Part shown: piece after piece, positions 8,220 through 15,743 of the stretch | Numbering within the stretch: position 1 is the stretch's first letter | Layout of the letters: each line of letters begins with the position of its first letter | From: Lishizhenia sp. | GTDB taxonomy: Bacteria; Bacteroidota; Bacteroidia; Flavobacteriales_D; Crocinitomicaceae | NCBI GenBank assembly: GCA_007117355.1 | Contig: SKGS01000145.1 | Span: 1 to 34,477, forward strand | Length of the DNA: 34,477 nucleotides | Direction of reading: 5' to 3' | Made by a program: the position numbers and the translations under genes | Notes under the pieces: model-generated | Told to the model about the DNA's origin: nothing | Databases searched by the model: none | The model's input: only the letters and a program-made list of their open reading frames with translations

Positions 8220-8798
8220 TTAATTGGAAGCGTCCGTTTTTTCGTCAAGGACCTCTTCCTCTTGAATAACCTCTGCCTTTGGAGGGCTTGGTACAAAGAA
8301 ATCGTAAAGCATATTTCTATCTAAATTGTATTCGATACTCCAAGAAAGACCACCAGTTTGAGTTGGTCTCACCATTTCGTTGAACCAATTATTTTCGTTG
8401 GAATTTCTGTCTTCCATTCTCCAAAAAGCCTTAATTAAAAGTACTTTTTCACCTGCTTTATTGATGTATCCAAAATATTGACGGTTATACCTTCCCAACC
8501 TTTGGTGAATGATATAATCATCAGTTTGGTTTCTTAACTCTCTATTCAAAGACCTCAAGTCACGTGACAGCGCTCTTTCTGCCAAATCTACTTGGTCTAA
8601 AGTTGGAGTAAAAGATTCAAACCTTGGTATTGCAGGGTATGACTTTGGGAAAATAGCAACATTGTAGCTAGACGTTAGTCTATGTTGTGCAATTGTTTTA
8701 TCCGAATTATCTGATTGCGCAATTAATTGGTTATTTGTTGTTAGGCTGATTCCGATTAGCGAAGCTACTAGGACTATTTTTGTCATTAATTTATTCAT
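8220..8798 (-). CDS. Unknown secreted protein
   Basis: A 192-residue protein I do not recognise. It starts with a clear signal peptide (lysines at 3 and 7, hydrophobic run to about 20, cleavage likely near LIAQS). The mature part is rich in arginine and asparagine between residues 70 and 150, with a central segment YFGYINKAGEKVLLIKAF (about 108-125) that looks like a beta hairpin seen in Bacteroidota secreted proteins. The C-terminus is acidic (EEEVLDEK). No cysteines, lipobox or sorting domain are visible. A perfect -7 box lies just upstream (8803-8810, minus strand), so it is probably transcribed alone. Its position between addA and sucD gives no clue to its role. Confidence 0.7.
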   Translation of the reverse strand: MNKLMTKIVLVASLIGISLTTNNQLIAQSDNSDKTIAQHRLTSSYNVAIFPKSYPAIPRFESFTPTLDQVDLAERALSRDLRSLNRELRNQTDDYIIHQRLGRYNRQYFGYINKAGEKVLLIKAFWRMEDRNSNENNWFNEMVRPTQTGGLSWSIEYNLDRNMLYDFFVPSPPKAEVIQEEEVLDEKTDASN

Positions 8799-8802
8799 AG
8801 TG

Positions 8803-8810
8803 CAAATATA
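8803..8810 (-). promoter_or_regulatory. -7 promoter box for the unknown secreted protein
   Basis: On the minus strand this reads TATATTTG, an exact TAnnTTTG match, four bases upstream of the ATG. No TTG is found at the expected -33 distance, so the promoter call is tentative and the message would be close to leaderless. Confidence 0.4.
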
Positions 8811-8885
8811 GTCATTTTAAAAATGGTGAATTACAGAATTTTGTAGAAACTCATGGTAATCGTATATTTCAAGATTAGTTCAAAC

Positions 8886-8912
8886 AAAAATGGGCTGCAA
8901 AACGCAACCCAT
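8886..8912 (-). terminator. Rho-independent terminator of sucD
   Basis: On the minus strand ATGGGTTGC pairs with GCAGCCCAT (nine pairs, one G-U) around a GTTTT loop, followed by a run of five T. It lies 22 bases past the sucD stop. Confidence 0.8.
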
Positions 8913-8934
8913 TCATATATTCAATAAAAATACC

Positions 8935-9813
8935 TTATGCTGTTACACCTAGTACTTCAGCCATTTTTGCACCAATTTGTGCAGGAGAATCAACCACGTG
9001 AATTCCACATTCTCGCATGATTCGTTTTTTAGCTTCTGCTGTATCATCAGCTCCACCAACAATAGCTCCAGCATGTCCCATTGTTCTACCTTTTGGTGCT
9101 GTTTCACCAGCGATAAACCCAACAACTGGCTTTTTTGAATTGTCCTTGATCCAACGAGCTGCTATTGCTTCTAAGTTACCACCGATTTCTCCAATCATAA
9201 CGATTCCCTCTGTTTCTGGGTCGTTCATTAGCAATTCAACAGCTTCTTTGGTAGTTGTACCAATGATTGGGTCTCCTCCGATACCAATTGCAGTAGTAAT
9301 ACCAAGACCCGCTTTTGCTACTTGGTCAGCTGCTTCATATGTTAACGTACCTGATTTAGAAACAATACCTATTTTTCCTTTCTTGAAAACAAAACCAGGC
9401 ATAATTCCAACTTTTGCTTCTCCTGCTGTGATAACACCTGGACAGTTTGGACCAATCAAAGTACAATCCTTATCTGCTAAATATTTCTTAACAACTGTCA
9501 TATCGTTAACAGGGATACCTTCTGTGATACAAACAATTACTTTGATTCCTGCATTAGCTGCTTCCATAATTGCGTCAGCGGCAAATGCTGGTGGTACGAA
9601 AATGATAGAAACGTTAGCTCCTGCTTTGTCAACAGCTTCCTTTACGGTATTAAATACTGGACGGTCTAAATGTGTTTGACCACCTTTACCTGGAGTAACA
9701 CCTCCAACCACATTGGTTCCATATTCAATCATCTGTCCAGCGTGAAATGTACCTTCACTTCCTGTAAAACCTTGTACGATTACTTTTGAATCTTTATTTA
9801 CTAATACGCTCAT
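8935..9813 (-). CDS. sucD: Succinyl-CoA synthetase (ADP-forming) alpha subunit
   Basis: A 292-residue protein, the normal length for SucD. With SucC it converts succinyl-CoA, phosphate and ADP (or GDP) to succinate, CoA and ATP (or GTP) in the TCA cycle. Visible features are the CoA-binding N-terminal Rossmann segment ([20 protein letters not shown], then GVTPGKGG), [31 protein letters not shown], and the phosphohistidine loop [11 protein letters not shown] with H247, matching His246 of the E. coli enzyme. sucC is not adjacent and not in the window. It has its own promoter (-7 box 9860-9867) and a terminator, so it is a single-gene unit. Confidence 0.97.
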   Translation of the reverse strand: MSVLVNKDSKVIVQGFTGSEGTFHAGQMIEYGTNVVGGVTPGKGGQTHLDRPVFNTVKEAVDKAGANVSIIFVPPAFAADAIMEAANAGIKVIVCITEGIPVNDMTVVKKYLADKDCTLIGPNCPGVITAGEAKVGIMPGFVFKKGKIGIVSKSGTLTYEAADQVAKAGLGITTAIGIGGDPIIGTTTKEAVELLMNDPETEGIVMIGEIGGNLEAIAARWIKDNSKKPVVGFIAGETAPKGRTMGHAGAIVGGADDTAEAKKRIMRECGIHVVDSPAQIGAKMAEVLGVTA

Positions 9814-9859
9814 TTTTGCGAAATTTATTGCTATTAAAATGCTTTTTTAAAATGTCGCT

Positions 9860-9890
9860 CAAAAATAGAGTTTTGATATCGTAAAGGCAA
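9860..9890 (-). promoter_or_regulatory. sucD promoter
   Basis: On the minus strand, TTG (9888-9890), a 20-base spacer, then TATTTTTG (9860-9867). This matches the Bacteroidota -33/-7 pattern and would give a leader of about 40 bases before the sucD ATG. Confidence 0.6.
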
Positions 9891-10009
9891 GAAAATTTAC
9901 AAAAAGAAATAGTTAAGTTTTTAAAACGAACTGTGCTAGTTTAAGTTTTAATTAATTTTTGATTACAAATAATTTCCTAAACTGTTGTTAAATAGTAGTG
10001 TATAGAATT

Positions 10010-10024
10010 TTGTACGTCGTACAA
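10010..10024. promoter_or_regulatory. 15-bp perfect palindrome upstream of the phosphoesterase gene
   Basis: TTGTACG-T-CGTACAA, perfect over both arms, 46 bases before the ATG at 10070 and in the divergent region shared with sucD. It looks like a binding site for a dimeric regulator, but no cognate regulator is evident nearby. Confidence 0.5.
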
Positions 10025-10069
10025 CGACAGAACTATTATTTTGATTATTTATTTTCTTAATTTTGAACT

Positions 10070-11005
10070 ATGCAAAAAGATTTTTCTAGCGCTCGACGAA
10101 AATTTGTTCAACATTCACTTGTTGTATCGGCAGGATTGGCAATATCACCATCCATATTGGCACATCCAAAACGACCACAAGACCTAGAAAAAATAACCAT
10201 ATTGCATACCAATGACACCCACTCTAATATTGATAGTTTTCCATTAAATCATCCTAAGTTTCCGAATCAAGGCGGAGTAGCAAGAAGAATGACCCTAGTG
10301 AATGACATTCGAGCGCAAGAAGAAAATGTATTACTTTTAGATGCGGGGGATATTTTCCAAGGAACACCTTACTTCAATAAATTTAATGGCACATTGGAAA
10401 TGAAGTTAATGAGTCAATTGAAATACGATGCCGCAACAATGGGAAATCATGATTTTGATGCTGGCCTGGAAGGTTTTCACAACGCTTTAGCTTTTGCAAA
10501 TTTTCCTTTTCTTTGTGCGAACTACGATTTTAAGGATACGATACTGAAAGACAAAACTAAGCCTTTTCATATTTTCCAAAAAGGAAATCGTAGGGTAGGG
10601 GTGTTTGGGCTTGGTATTCAATTGGAAGGACTTGTTTCAAAGAGTTATTATGGAGATACCATTTATAACGACCCTATTGCAATTGCAAATGAAATAGCTC
10701 CTCGCTTACGTTATGATGAAAAGTGTGATTTGGTAATTTGTTTGAGTCATTTAGGTCATTTTAGTAGAACAACAACTATCACAGACCCTGTATTGGCGAA
10801 ATCTTCATCTGATATTGATTTAATCATTGGAGGACATACGCATACGTTTATGGATAAACCTGAAATACATGAAAATGCTTTAGGTCAAAAAGTCCTAATA
10901 AATCAAGTAGGGTGGGGCGGACTAAGATTGGGTAGAGTGGATTTTTTATTTGACGATTCAGGAAAAGCAAAAACTAATGATTGGAAAGTGCTGCCAATTC
11001 ACTAA
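10070..11005 (+). CDS. 5'-nucleotidase/UshA-type metallophosphoesterase, N-terminal domain only
   Basis: A 311-residue calcineurin-like phosphoesterase of the UshA/5'-nucleotidase family. Metal-binding motifs are complete: NDTHSN (48-53; D49, H51), DAGDIFQGT (91-99; D94), GNHDFD (125-130), SHLGH and GGHTHTF (about 254-260). The family's ~200-residue C-terminal substrate-binding domain is absent, as in the split versions of many Bacteroidota, where the C-terminal domain is a separate gene; none is adjacent here. The N-terminus has two arginines before a hydrophobic stretch (SARRKFVQHSLVVSAGLAIS), which looks like a Tat signal. It is probably a periplasmic or surface phosphatase acting on nucleotides or related esters. 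DUF389 follows after 21 bases. A TAATTTTG box at 10058-10065 is too close to the ATG to be its normal promoter. Confidence 0.88.
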   Translation: MQKDFSSARRKFVQHSLVVSAGLAISPSILAHPKRPQDLEKITILHTNDTHSNIDSFPLNHPKFPNQGGVARRMTLVNDIRAQEENVLLLDAGDIFQGTPYFNKFNGTLEMKLMSQLKYDAATMGNHDFDAGLEGFHNALAFANFPFLCANYDFKDTILKDKTKPFHIFQKGNRRVGVFGLGIQLEGLVSKSYYGDTIYNDPIAIANEIAPRLRYDEKCDLVICLSHLGHFSRTTTITDPVLAKSSSDIDLIIGGHTHTFMDKPEIHENALGQKVLINQVGWGGLRLGRVDFLFDDSGKAKTNDWKVLPIH

Positions 11006-11026
11006 TTTTGTCTAAACGGATTATTA

Positions 11027-12394
11027 ATGCCTACAAAAATCAAATTAAAGGAACGCACTGTTAAGGCAGTTCATTTTATTCAGGAGTATTTTGACTTAGA
11101 AAGAGACTTAGATGATTTTGATAAAATTCATGAGTCTATTTCAAAAGATATAGTTTTTAAAGGTACGAATCTCTGGATTTTAATCTTTGCTATTATCGTT
11201 GCATCTGTAGGATTAAACATGAACTCCACAGCTGTAATTATTGGTGCCATGCTTATCTCACCTCTAATGGGACCAATCAATGGTATGGGTTACAGTATTG
11301 CGACCTACAATTTTGATTTGTTCAGAAAGTCCATCAAAAACTTTTCGTTTGCCGTTTTAGCTAGTATTGTTGCATCAACAACTTATTTTGCATTAAGCCC
11401 AATTTCAACAGCATATTCTGAGTTATTAGCAAGGACAAGTCCAACAATTTATGATGTATTGATTGCTTTATTTGGTGGTGCGGCAGGGATTGTAGCCATA
11501 ACGAGTAAGCAAAAAGGAAATGTAATTCCAGGGGTTGCTATTGCCACAGCTTTAATGCCTCCATTATGTACCGCTGGTTATGGTTTGGCGACAGGTAAAC
11601 TTGATTTTTTCTTTGGTGCCTTTTACTTATTTACCATCAACACAGTCTTTATTGCTTTAGCATCATTAATTGTTTCGCAAGTATTAAAATTTCCTATTCG
11701 AACAATTGTTGAACCAGCTCAACGCGTTAAGGTGAATCGTTGGATATGGACAGTTATTTTGATAGTATTTTTACCTAGTATCTACTTTGGTTATCAATTA
11801 GTGCAGGAAGAAAAGTTTACAGAAAATGCTAAAAAGTTCATTTCTAATGTTAGCATTTTTGAAGGAAATTATTTGTTAAACAGCGAAATTAATACAAGCG
11901 AAAAGCATATTCATCTTATTTATGGAGGAATGAACTTAGACTCTTTGCAAAAGAAAAGAATTAAGAGCAAAATTTATGATTTTGGACTTAAAGAAACATC
12001 AATAGAAATTAGTCAAGGACTTTCTTTCGAAAATGATGCGGATGATAAATATGTTGAAATACTCAAGTTAAGAAATGAACTGGAGAGACTTCAACAAAAA
12101 GTTAAATATCGAGACAAGGCTATTGACTCGATTAAAAATATAGGTAAGTTTGGGGAAGTATTATTAGCTGAGCTTCAACCATTATTTCCTTCTGTCAGAG
12201 AATGTATTTATGCCGAAACATTCGTTCATAATGATACCATAGGAGAACCAGTTCCCGCTTCGGTAATTTATTTTTCTTTAAACAAAAAAATGGAAAGCAA
12301 AGAACTCGAAAAGAAGTTAGAAAATTGGTTGAAAAGAAGATTGAAAACGGAGGCCGTAATTCTTAGGCTTCACTATTGGGATGAAAAGAATTAA
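11027..12394 (+). CDS. DUF389 family membrane protein
   Basis: A 455-residue integral membrane protein of the DUF389 (TIGR00341-like) family; biochemical function is not established. A soluble N-terminal stretch (1-45) precedes the core of about six to seven membrane segments between residues 48 and 255, with the conserved region MNSTAVIIGAMLISPLMGPI (about 65-84) and the glycine-rich segment GGAAGIVAITS. After the last membrane helix there is a ~200-residue soluble tail with a probable coiled coil (about 343-370, LRNELERLQQKVKYRDKAID). The tail is longer than in short DUF389 proteins. It follows the phosphoesterase by 21 bases, so the two are probably cotranscribed, ending at the terminator 12480-12508. 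Confidence 0.88.
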   Translation: MPTKIKLKERTVKAVHFIQEYFDLERDLDDFDKIHESISKDIVFKGTNLWILIFAIIVASVGLNMNSTAVIIGAMLISPLMGPINGMGYSIATYNFDLFRKSIKNFSFAVLASIVASTTYFALSPISTAYSELLARTSPTIYDVLIALFGGAAGIVAITSKQKGNVIPGVAIATALMPPLCTAGYGLATGKLDFFFGAFYLFTINTVFIALASLIVSQVLKFPIRTIVEPAQRVKVNRWIWTVILIVFLPSIYFGYQLVQEEKFTENAKKFISNVSIFEGNYLLNSEINTSEKHIHLIYGGMNLDSLQKKRIKSKIYDFGLKETSIEISQGLSFENDADDKYVEILKLRNELERLQQKVKYRDKAIDSIKNIGKFGEVLLAELQPLFPSVRECIYAETFVHNDTIGEPVPASVIYFSLNKKMESKELEKKLENWLKRRLKTEAVILRLHYWDEKN

Positions 12395-12479
12395 ACTTTA
12401 ATTGAAACCTTTTCGATGTATTAACGTTATATGGTCAACGGATCAATTATTAACTTCTACAGGTTAGTAAAATTAAACG

Positions 12480-12508
12480 GGGTTGTCTTTAATTAGGCAG
12501 CCCTTTTT
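12480..12508 (+). terminator. Rho-independent terminator after the DUF389 gene
   Basis: GGGTTGTC (12480-12487) pairs with GGCAGCCC (12496-12503), with two G-U pairs and a TTTAATTA loop, followed by TTTTT. Confidence 0.8.
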
Positions 12509-12564
12509 AGTTCGGCATTCTTTTAGTCGAAATGAATTTTTGAAACAATTGTAATCATTTTATC

Positions 12565-12597
12565 AAAAACAAAAAGAGCGGTCCATTCAGACCCCTC
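12565..12597 (-). terminator. Terminator of the sigma-factor gene
   Basis: On the minus strand GAGGGGTC pairs with GACCGCTC (one mismatch) around TGAATG, followed by TTTTTGTTTTT. It lies 87 bases past the stop of the sigma gene. With 12480-12508 it separates the two convergent genes. Confidence 0.65.
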
Positions 12598-12683
12598 CAT
12601 TTAATATAATATTAAAAAATTCTTTGGGTTAAACTAATCTAATTATAAGTCATATAATTGAAACTGTTTTTAAATCAAAAAAA

Positions 12684-13271
12684 TCACTTTTTATGCCAAC
12701 TTGTTGAAGAAAAGATATTTTTCAATTTTTCAAGCGCTCGAAACGTTCTAACCTTAGCATTGTTTTCTGTTACACCAGTCAATTCACCGATTTCCCGATA
12801 ACTCAAATCTTGAAAAAAACGATATTTGATATAAGCTAAATCTTTTTCTTTGAGTTTAGCTAGTGCATTGTGAAGCCGCTTTTTATTCAATTGATTTTCT
12901 TCTTCCTGAAAAACTTCCATAAAAACACCAACGGTATTTTCTTCTAAAGGGGCTGTTCGCTTCGAGGTTCTATCTCGAAAGGCTTGATTTAGTTCACTTT
13001 TCGCAATTCTGTAAAGCCACGATCCAAAGGGTACACCGCGATACTCGAATCGGTTTAAGTTTTTCATTGCTTTTAAAAATACTTGTGATGTTATATCAAA
13101 AGCTAGCTCATTGTCATCCATGCGCTGACGAATATAGTTGAATATCTGGGCATAATACTTCTCATAAAGAGGATGAAATTTGTTAATATCCTCCTTTGCT
13201 GCATTTATCCAATCTAATTCAGTTAGCAGTTTGGACGTAGAATGATGATAAATTGGGTTTATTCGATTCAT
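12684..13271 (-). CDS. RNA polymerase sigma factor, ECF-type (sigma-70 family)
   Basis: A 195-residue two-domain sigma factor. Region 2 spans about 35-100, with YEKYYAQIFNYIRQR, the DITSQVFLKAM segment and the promoter-melting stretch YRGVPFGSWLYRIAKSEL. Region 4 spans about 135-190, ending in a helix-turn-helix (LSYREIGELTGVTENNAKVR). Regions 1 and 3 are lacking, as in ECF factors. No anti-sigma factor gene is next to it, so its control cannot be read from the context. The first ~30 residues are an N-terminal extension (NPIYHHSTSKLLTELDWINA) beyond the usual ECF start; the next in-frame ATG would be well inside region 2, so I keep this start. The target genes are unknown. Confidence 0.9.
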   Translation of the reverse strand: MNRINPIYHHSTSKLLTELDWINAAKEDINKFHPLYEKYYAQIFNYIRQRMDDNELAFDITSQVFLKAMKNLNRFEYRGVPFGSWLYRIAKSELNQAFRDRTSKRTAPLEENTVGVFMEVFQEEENQLNKKRLHNALAKLKEKDLAYIKYRFFQDLSYREIGELTGVTENNAKVRTFRALEKLKNIFSSTSWHKK

Positions 13272-13499
13272 ACTACTTTGTTTTTGGTTTTCTGTTTCCA
13301 GAAAGGGTTTGTTTTGTTATTAATCTACTACCAATAACGTGCCGAAAATTATCACACACCTTATAAGCGGTCGATTTCTTATGTAAACGAATGATTTTTA
13401 AAAATATTGTTTAATCAGTTCAAAAAGTCCAACTAATCAAAATAAAATGTTGGAGCAAAACACAAAATAGCAACAAATCATGTATTGTATAAATACCAC

Positions 13500-14186
13500 C
13501 TAGTGCTCCACTTTTGATTCAAAGTACTGCCAAAGTTTTTCTTCAGGCACTTTGGCCGTGATGCTAATGTTTTCTTTACTTACTGGATGTTCAAAAGATA
13601 ATTTTCTGGCATGTAAACAAATACTTCCATCTTCATTGGATCTTTTTGCACCGTATTTTAAATCACCTTTAATTATGCATCCTATTGCAGCCAATTGAAC
13701 TCGAATTTGATGGTGACGGCCTGTTTTGGGCAGGACTTCGATTAATGTGTATCTTTCACTTTTAGCAATGACCTTGTAGGTTAATTCTGCCGACTTGGCA
13801 TTTTTAGCATTTTCATGAACGACATAGCTTTTATTTTGTTTGTCATTTTTTTGTAGAAAATTCTTCAATGTACCTTGTTTCTCAGCAGGTGATGATTCCA
13901 CAATTGCCCAATATGTTTTTTGAACCTCACGGGTAGAAAATTTTTTATTCATTCGCGCAAGTGCCTTACTTGTTTTTGCAAATAAAACTAGTCCTGAAGT
14001 TGGTCGATCTAAACGATGTATTACACCGCAAAATACATTACCCGGTTTGTTATATTTTTCCTTAATCCATGCTTTAACCTTATCGGGAAGAGGAATATCT
14101 CCTGTTTTATCACCTTGCGTAATATCGCCTGATTTTTTATTTACTGCAATCAGGTGATTGTCTTCATAAATTATGGATATCTCCAT
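13500..14186 (-). CDS. RluA-family 23S rRNA/tRNA pseudouridine synthase
   Basis: A 228-residue pseudouridine synthase of the RluA family. The catalytic motif HRLDRPTSG is at 57-65 with the nucleophile D60. Other family segments are IYEDNHLIAVNKKSG near the start, KTYWAIVES in the middle and LPKTGRHHQIRVQLA with the conserved RHHQIR. It has no N-terminal S4 RNA-binding domain, as in the shorter RluA-like members. The exact uridine modified cannot be told from sequence alone. It lies 11 bases downstream of panB on the same strand and is probably transcribed with it. The arrangement is a convenience operon; no functional link with pantothenate synthesis is known. Confidence 0.93.
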   Translation of the reverse strand: MEISIIYEDNHLIAVNKKSGDITQGDKTGDIPLPDKVKAWIKEKYNKPGNVFCGVIHRLDRPTSGLVLFAKTSKALARMNKKFSTREVQKTYWAIVESSPAEKQGTLKNFLQKNDKQNKSYVVHENAKNAKSAELTYKVIAKSERYTLIEVLPKTGRHHQIRVQLAAIGCIIKGDLKYGAKRSNEDGSICLHARKLSFEHPVSKENISITAKVPEEKLWQYFESKVEH

Positions 14187-14197
14187 GAAAAGGAAAC

Positions 14198-15013
14198 TTA
14201 GTATTGTTCGTCTTTATTTGGAAAATCATTGCTTTTAACGTCTTCAATGTAGCGCTGAAAAGCTCCAAGCATTTCTTCAAATAAATTATGATATTTCCTC
14301 AAAAAACGCGGATTGAACTCATTGTTTATTCCTAACATATCGTGAACAACAAGAACCTGACCATCAACGCCATTTCCTGCTCCAATTCCAATAATAGGAA
14401 TAGAAACTTCTTGAGCAACTCTCGTTGCTAAATCGGCTGGGATTTTTTCTAAAACTATAGCAAAACAACCAGCTTCTTCCAATGCTTTTGCATCCTCAAT
14501 TAGTCGAGCGGCTTCGTCTTTTTCTTTTGCTCTAACGACGTATGTTCCAAATTTATAAATCGATTGAGGTGTTAAACCTAAATGCCCCATAACGGGGATT
14601 CCTGCAGTTAATATTCTCGAAATAGACTCAAGGATTTCCTTTCCTCCTTCCATTTTTACCGCATGACCTCCTGACTCTTTCATTATGCGAATGGCGTTGG
14701 ATAAAGCTTCTTTGGAATTTCCTTGGTAAGAACCAAACGGCATGTCCACTACAACAAGCGCTCTTTGAACTGCTCTAACCACTGATGACGCATGATAAAT
14801 CATCTGGTCAAGTGTTATTGGAAGTGTGGTTTCATGACCAGCCATTACATTAGAAGCGGAATCACCAACAAGAATAACATCCATACCAGCGGTGTCAATT
14901 ATTCGAGCCATAGAGAAATCGTAACCTGTTAACATGGAAATTTTTTCTCCATTGTTCTTCATTTCTTGAAGCGTGTGAGTTGTCACTCTTTTTACATTGT
15001 TGTGAACAGACAT
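14198..15013 (-). CDS. panB: 3-methyl-2-oxobutanoate hydroxymethyltransferase
   Basis: A 271-residue PanB, the usual length. It transfers a hydroxymethyl group from 5,10-methylene-tetrahydrofolate to 2-oxoisovalerate to give ketopantoate, the first committed step to pantothenate and CoA. Metal and substrate motifs are in place: [20 protein letters not shown] (D51), VDMPFGSYQ (D90), VKMEGG (E122), GHLGLTPQS (143-151), the catalytic glutamate in VLEKIP (E189), and [15 protein letters not shown] (208-222). It is the first gene of a panB-pseudouridine synthase pair. panC and panD are not nearby. A perfect -7 box lies 18 bases upstream (15031-15038). Confidence 0.97.
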   Translation of the reverse strand: MSVHNNVKRVTTHTLQEMKNNGEKISMLTGYDFSMARIIDTAGMDVILVGDSASNVMAGHETTLPITLDQMIYHASSVVRAVQRALVVVDMPFGSYQGNSKEALSNAIRIMKESGGHAVKMEGGKEILESISRILTAGIPVMGHLGLTPQSIYKFGTYVVRAKEKDEAARLIEDAKALEEAGCFAIVLEKIPADLATRVAQEVSIPIIGIGAGNGVDGQVLVVHDMLGINNEFNPRFLRKYHNLFEEMLGAFQRYIEDVKSNDFPNKDEQY

Positions 15014-15030
15014 AATGAAAATCTTTTATG

Positions 15031-15038
15031 CAAAGTTA
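15031..15038 (-). promoter_or_regulatory. -7 promoter box for panB
   Basis: On the minus strand this reads TAACTTTG. The only TTG upstream is at a 16-base spacing (15055-15057), shorter than usual, so the -33 element is weak. Confidence 0.5.
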
Positions 15039-15197
15039 TCCAATTTGATGGAAGCAAAGAAAATCTAGTTCTGTTTTTTGATAAAAAAACGGTTTGAACG
15101 CTTCAAAAATGTAATATTAAATTGTTGGGTTCTTTTGTTAATTTAATGAGGGTTAATCTAAAATTTTAAGTTGTTCACAAAAATCGAATATGTACCA

Positions 15198-15255
15198 TCT
15201 CTCCCTTTGGATGGAGCAGGAGGGAGGAAACCACCGAAGTACCACGAGGGCATTT
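15198..15255 (+). repeat. Intergenic repeat, copy 1
   Basis: Starts TCTCTCCCTTTGGATGGAGC, continues through GGAGGGAGGAAACCACCGAAG and ends near GAGGGCATTT. It differs from the copy at 15443 at about 5 of 58 bases. Confidence 0.8.
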
Positions 15256-15292
15256 CGTAATAGATGAAATAGGAATTATTAAAAGTTTTTTT

Positions 15293-15386
15293 CCTTCGCG
15301 ATGCTCAGGTAGGTTCCTCCCCGTCCTGCACTAACGTTTGGTTATCGAAAGCAATGCTTTCTCTTCCCTCCAAAGGGGGAGTTCTA
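15293..15386 (-). repeat. Intergenic repeat, inverted and interrupted copy
   Basis: Read on the minus strand it gives CTCCCCCTTTGGAGGGAAGAG, then about 33 extra bases, then GGACGGGGAGGAACC and a diverged CTGAGCATCGCGAAGG matching the end of the other copies. The extra bases contain a small hairpin GAAAGC-AAT-GCTTTC (15347-15361). Copy 1 and this copy face each other and could fold into a long imperfect hairpin. Confidence 0.65.
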
Positions 15387-15442
15387 CCGATTGACTTTGG
15401 TCGCTTGTATTTTAATTGTTGGAGAAAATTGAGTTAGTAGCG

Positions 15443-15500
15443 TCTCTCCCTTTGGAGGGAGCAGGAGGGAGGAACCAACCGAAGTAACACGAGGACATTT
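15443..15500 (+). repeat. Intergenic repeat, copy 3
   Basis: Same orientation as copy 1: TCTCTCCCTTTGGAGGGAGC, then GGAGGGAGGAACCAACCGAAG, ending in GAGGACATTT. About 91% identical to copy 1. Confidence 0.8.
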
Positions 15501-15700
15501 TACATTAGAATTACATTGCCCACTAATATAATTATTTAAATTAATATGTTACCTTATAGAAGTTATCAGATTGGTAAAAAATGCGGGTTTAATTATAAAA
15601 TCTTCTTACAATTCTATCTTTTAGTTTTTAACTTTCAAAAAATACTTTCTAAAACTCATTTTTTGAACTCACTTCAGAATGCTTCATGAATTATTTCACA

Positions 15701-15730
15701 TTGTAAAAACAGAAAAATTGTGTAGCTTTG
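15701..15730 (+). promoter_or_regulatory. Promoter of the mutAB operon
   Basis: TTG (15701-15703), a 19-base spacer, then TAGCTTTG (15723-15730): an ideal Bacteroidota promoter. Transcription should begin near 15737, only a few bases before the mutA ATG. The 14-base core GTAGCTTTGTTTCT recurs at the sucA promoter. Confidence 0.75.
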
Positions 15731-15743
15731 TTTCTTGTAAAAA

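Larger units (their letters stand above)
15014..15743. other. 730-base divergent intergenic region between panB and mutA
   Basis: No gene is supported. It contains the panB -7 box at one end, the mutA promoter at the other, and between them three copies of one intergenic repeat (15198-15255, 15293-15386 inverted, 15443-15500), which are GC-richer than the surroundings. Confidence 0.6.

Noticed and set aside
9017-9679. 220-codon open frame antisense to sucD
   Set aside because: It is the shadow of a strongly conserved gene; its protein is proline/isoleucine-rich low complexity with no family resemblance.
10058-10065. TAATTTTG as promoter of the phosphoesterase gene
   Set aside because: It matches the -7 consensus, but the ATG is only four bases away and there is no -33 element at the right distance; leaderless transcription is possible but unsupported.
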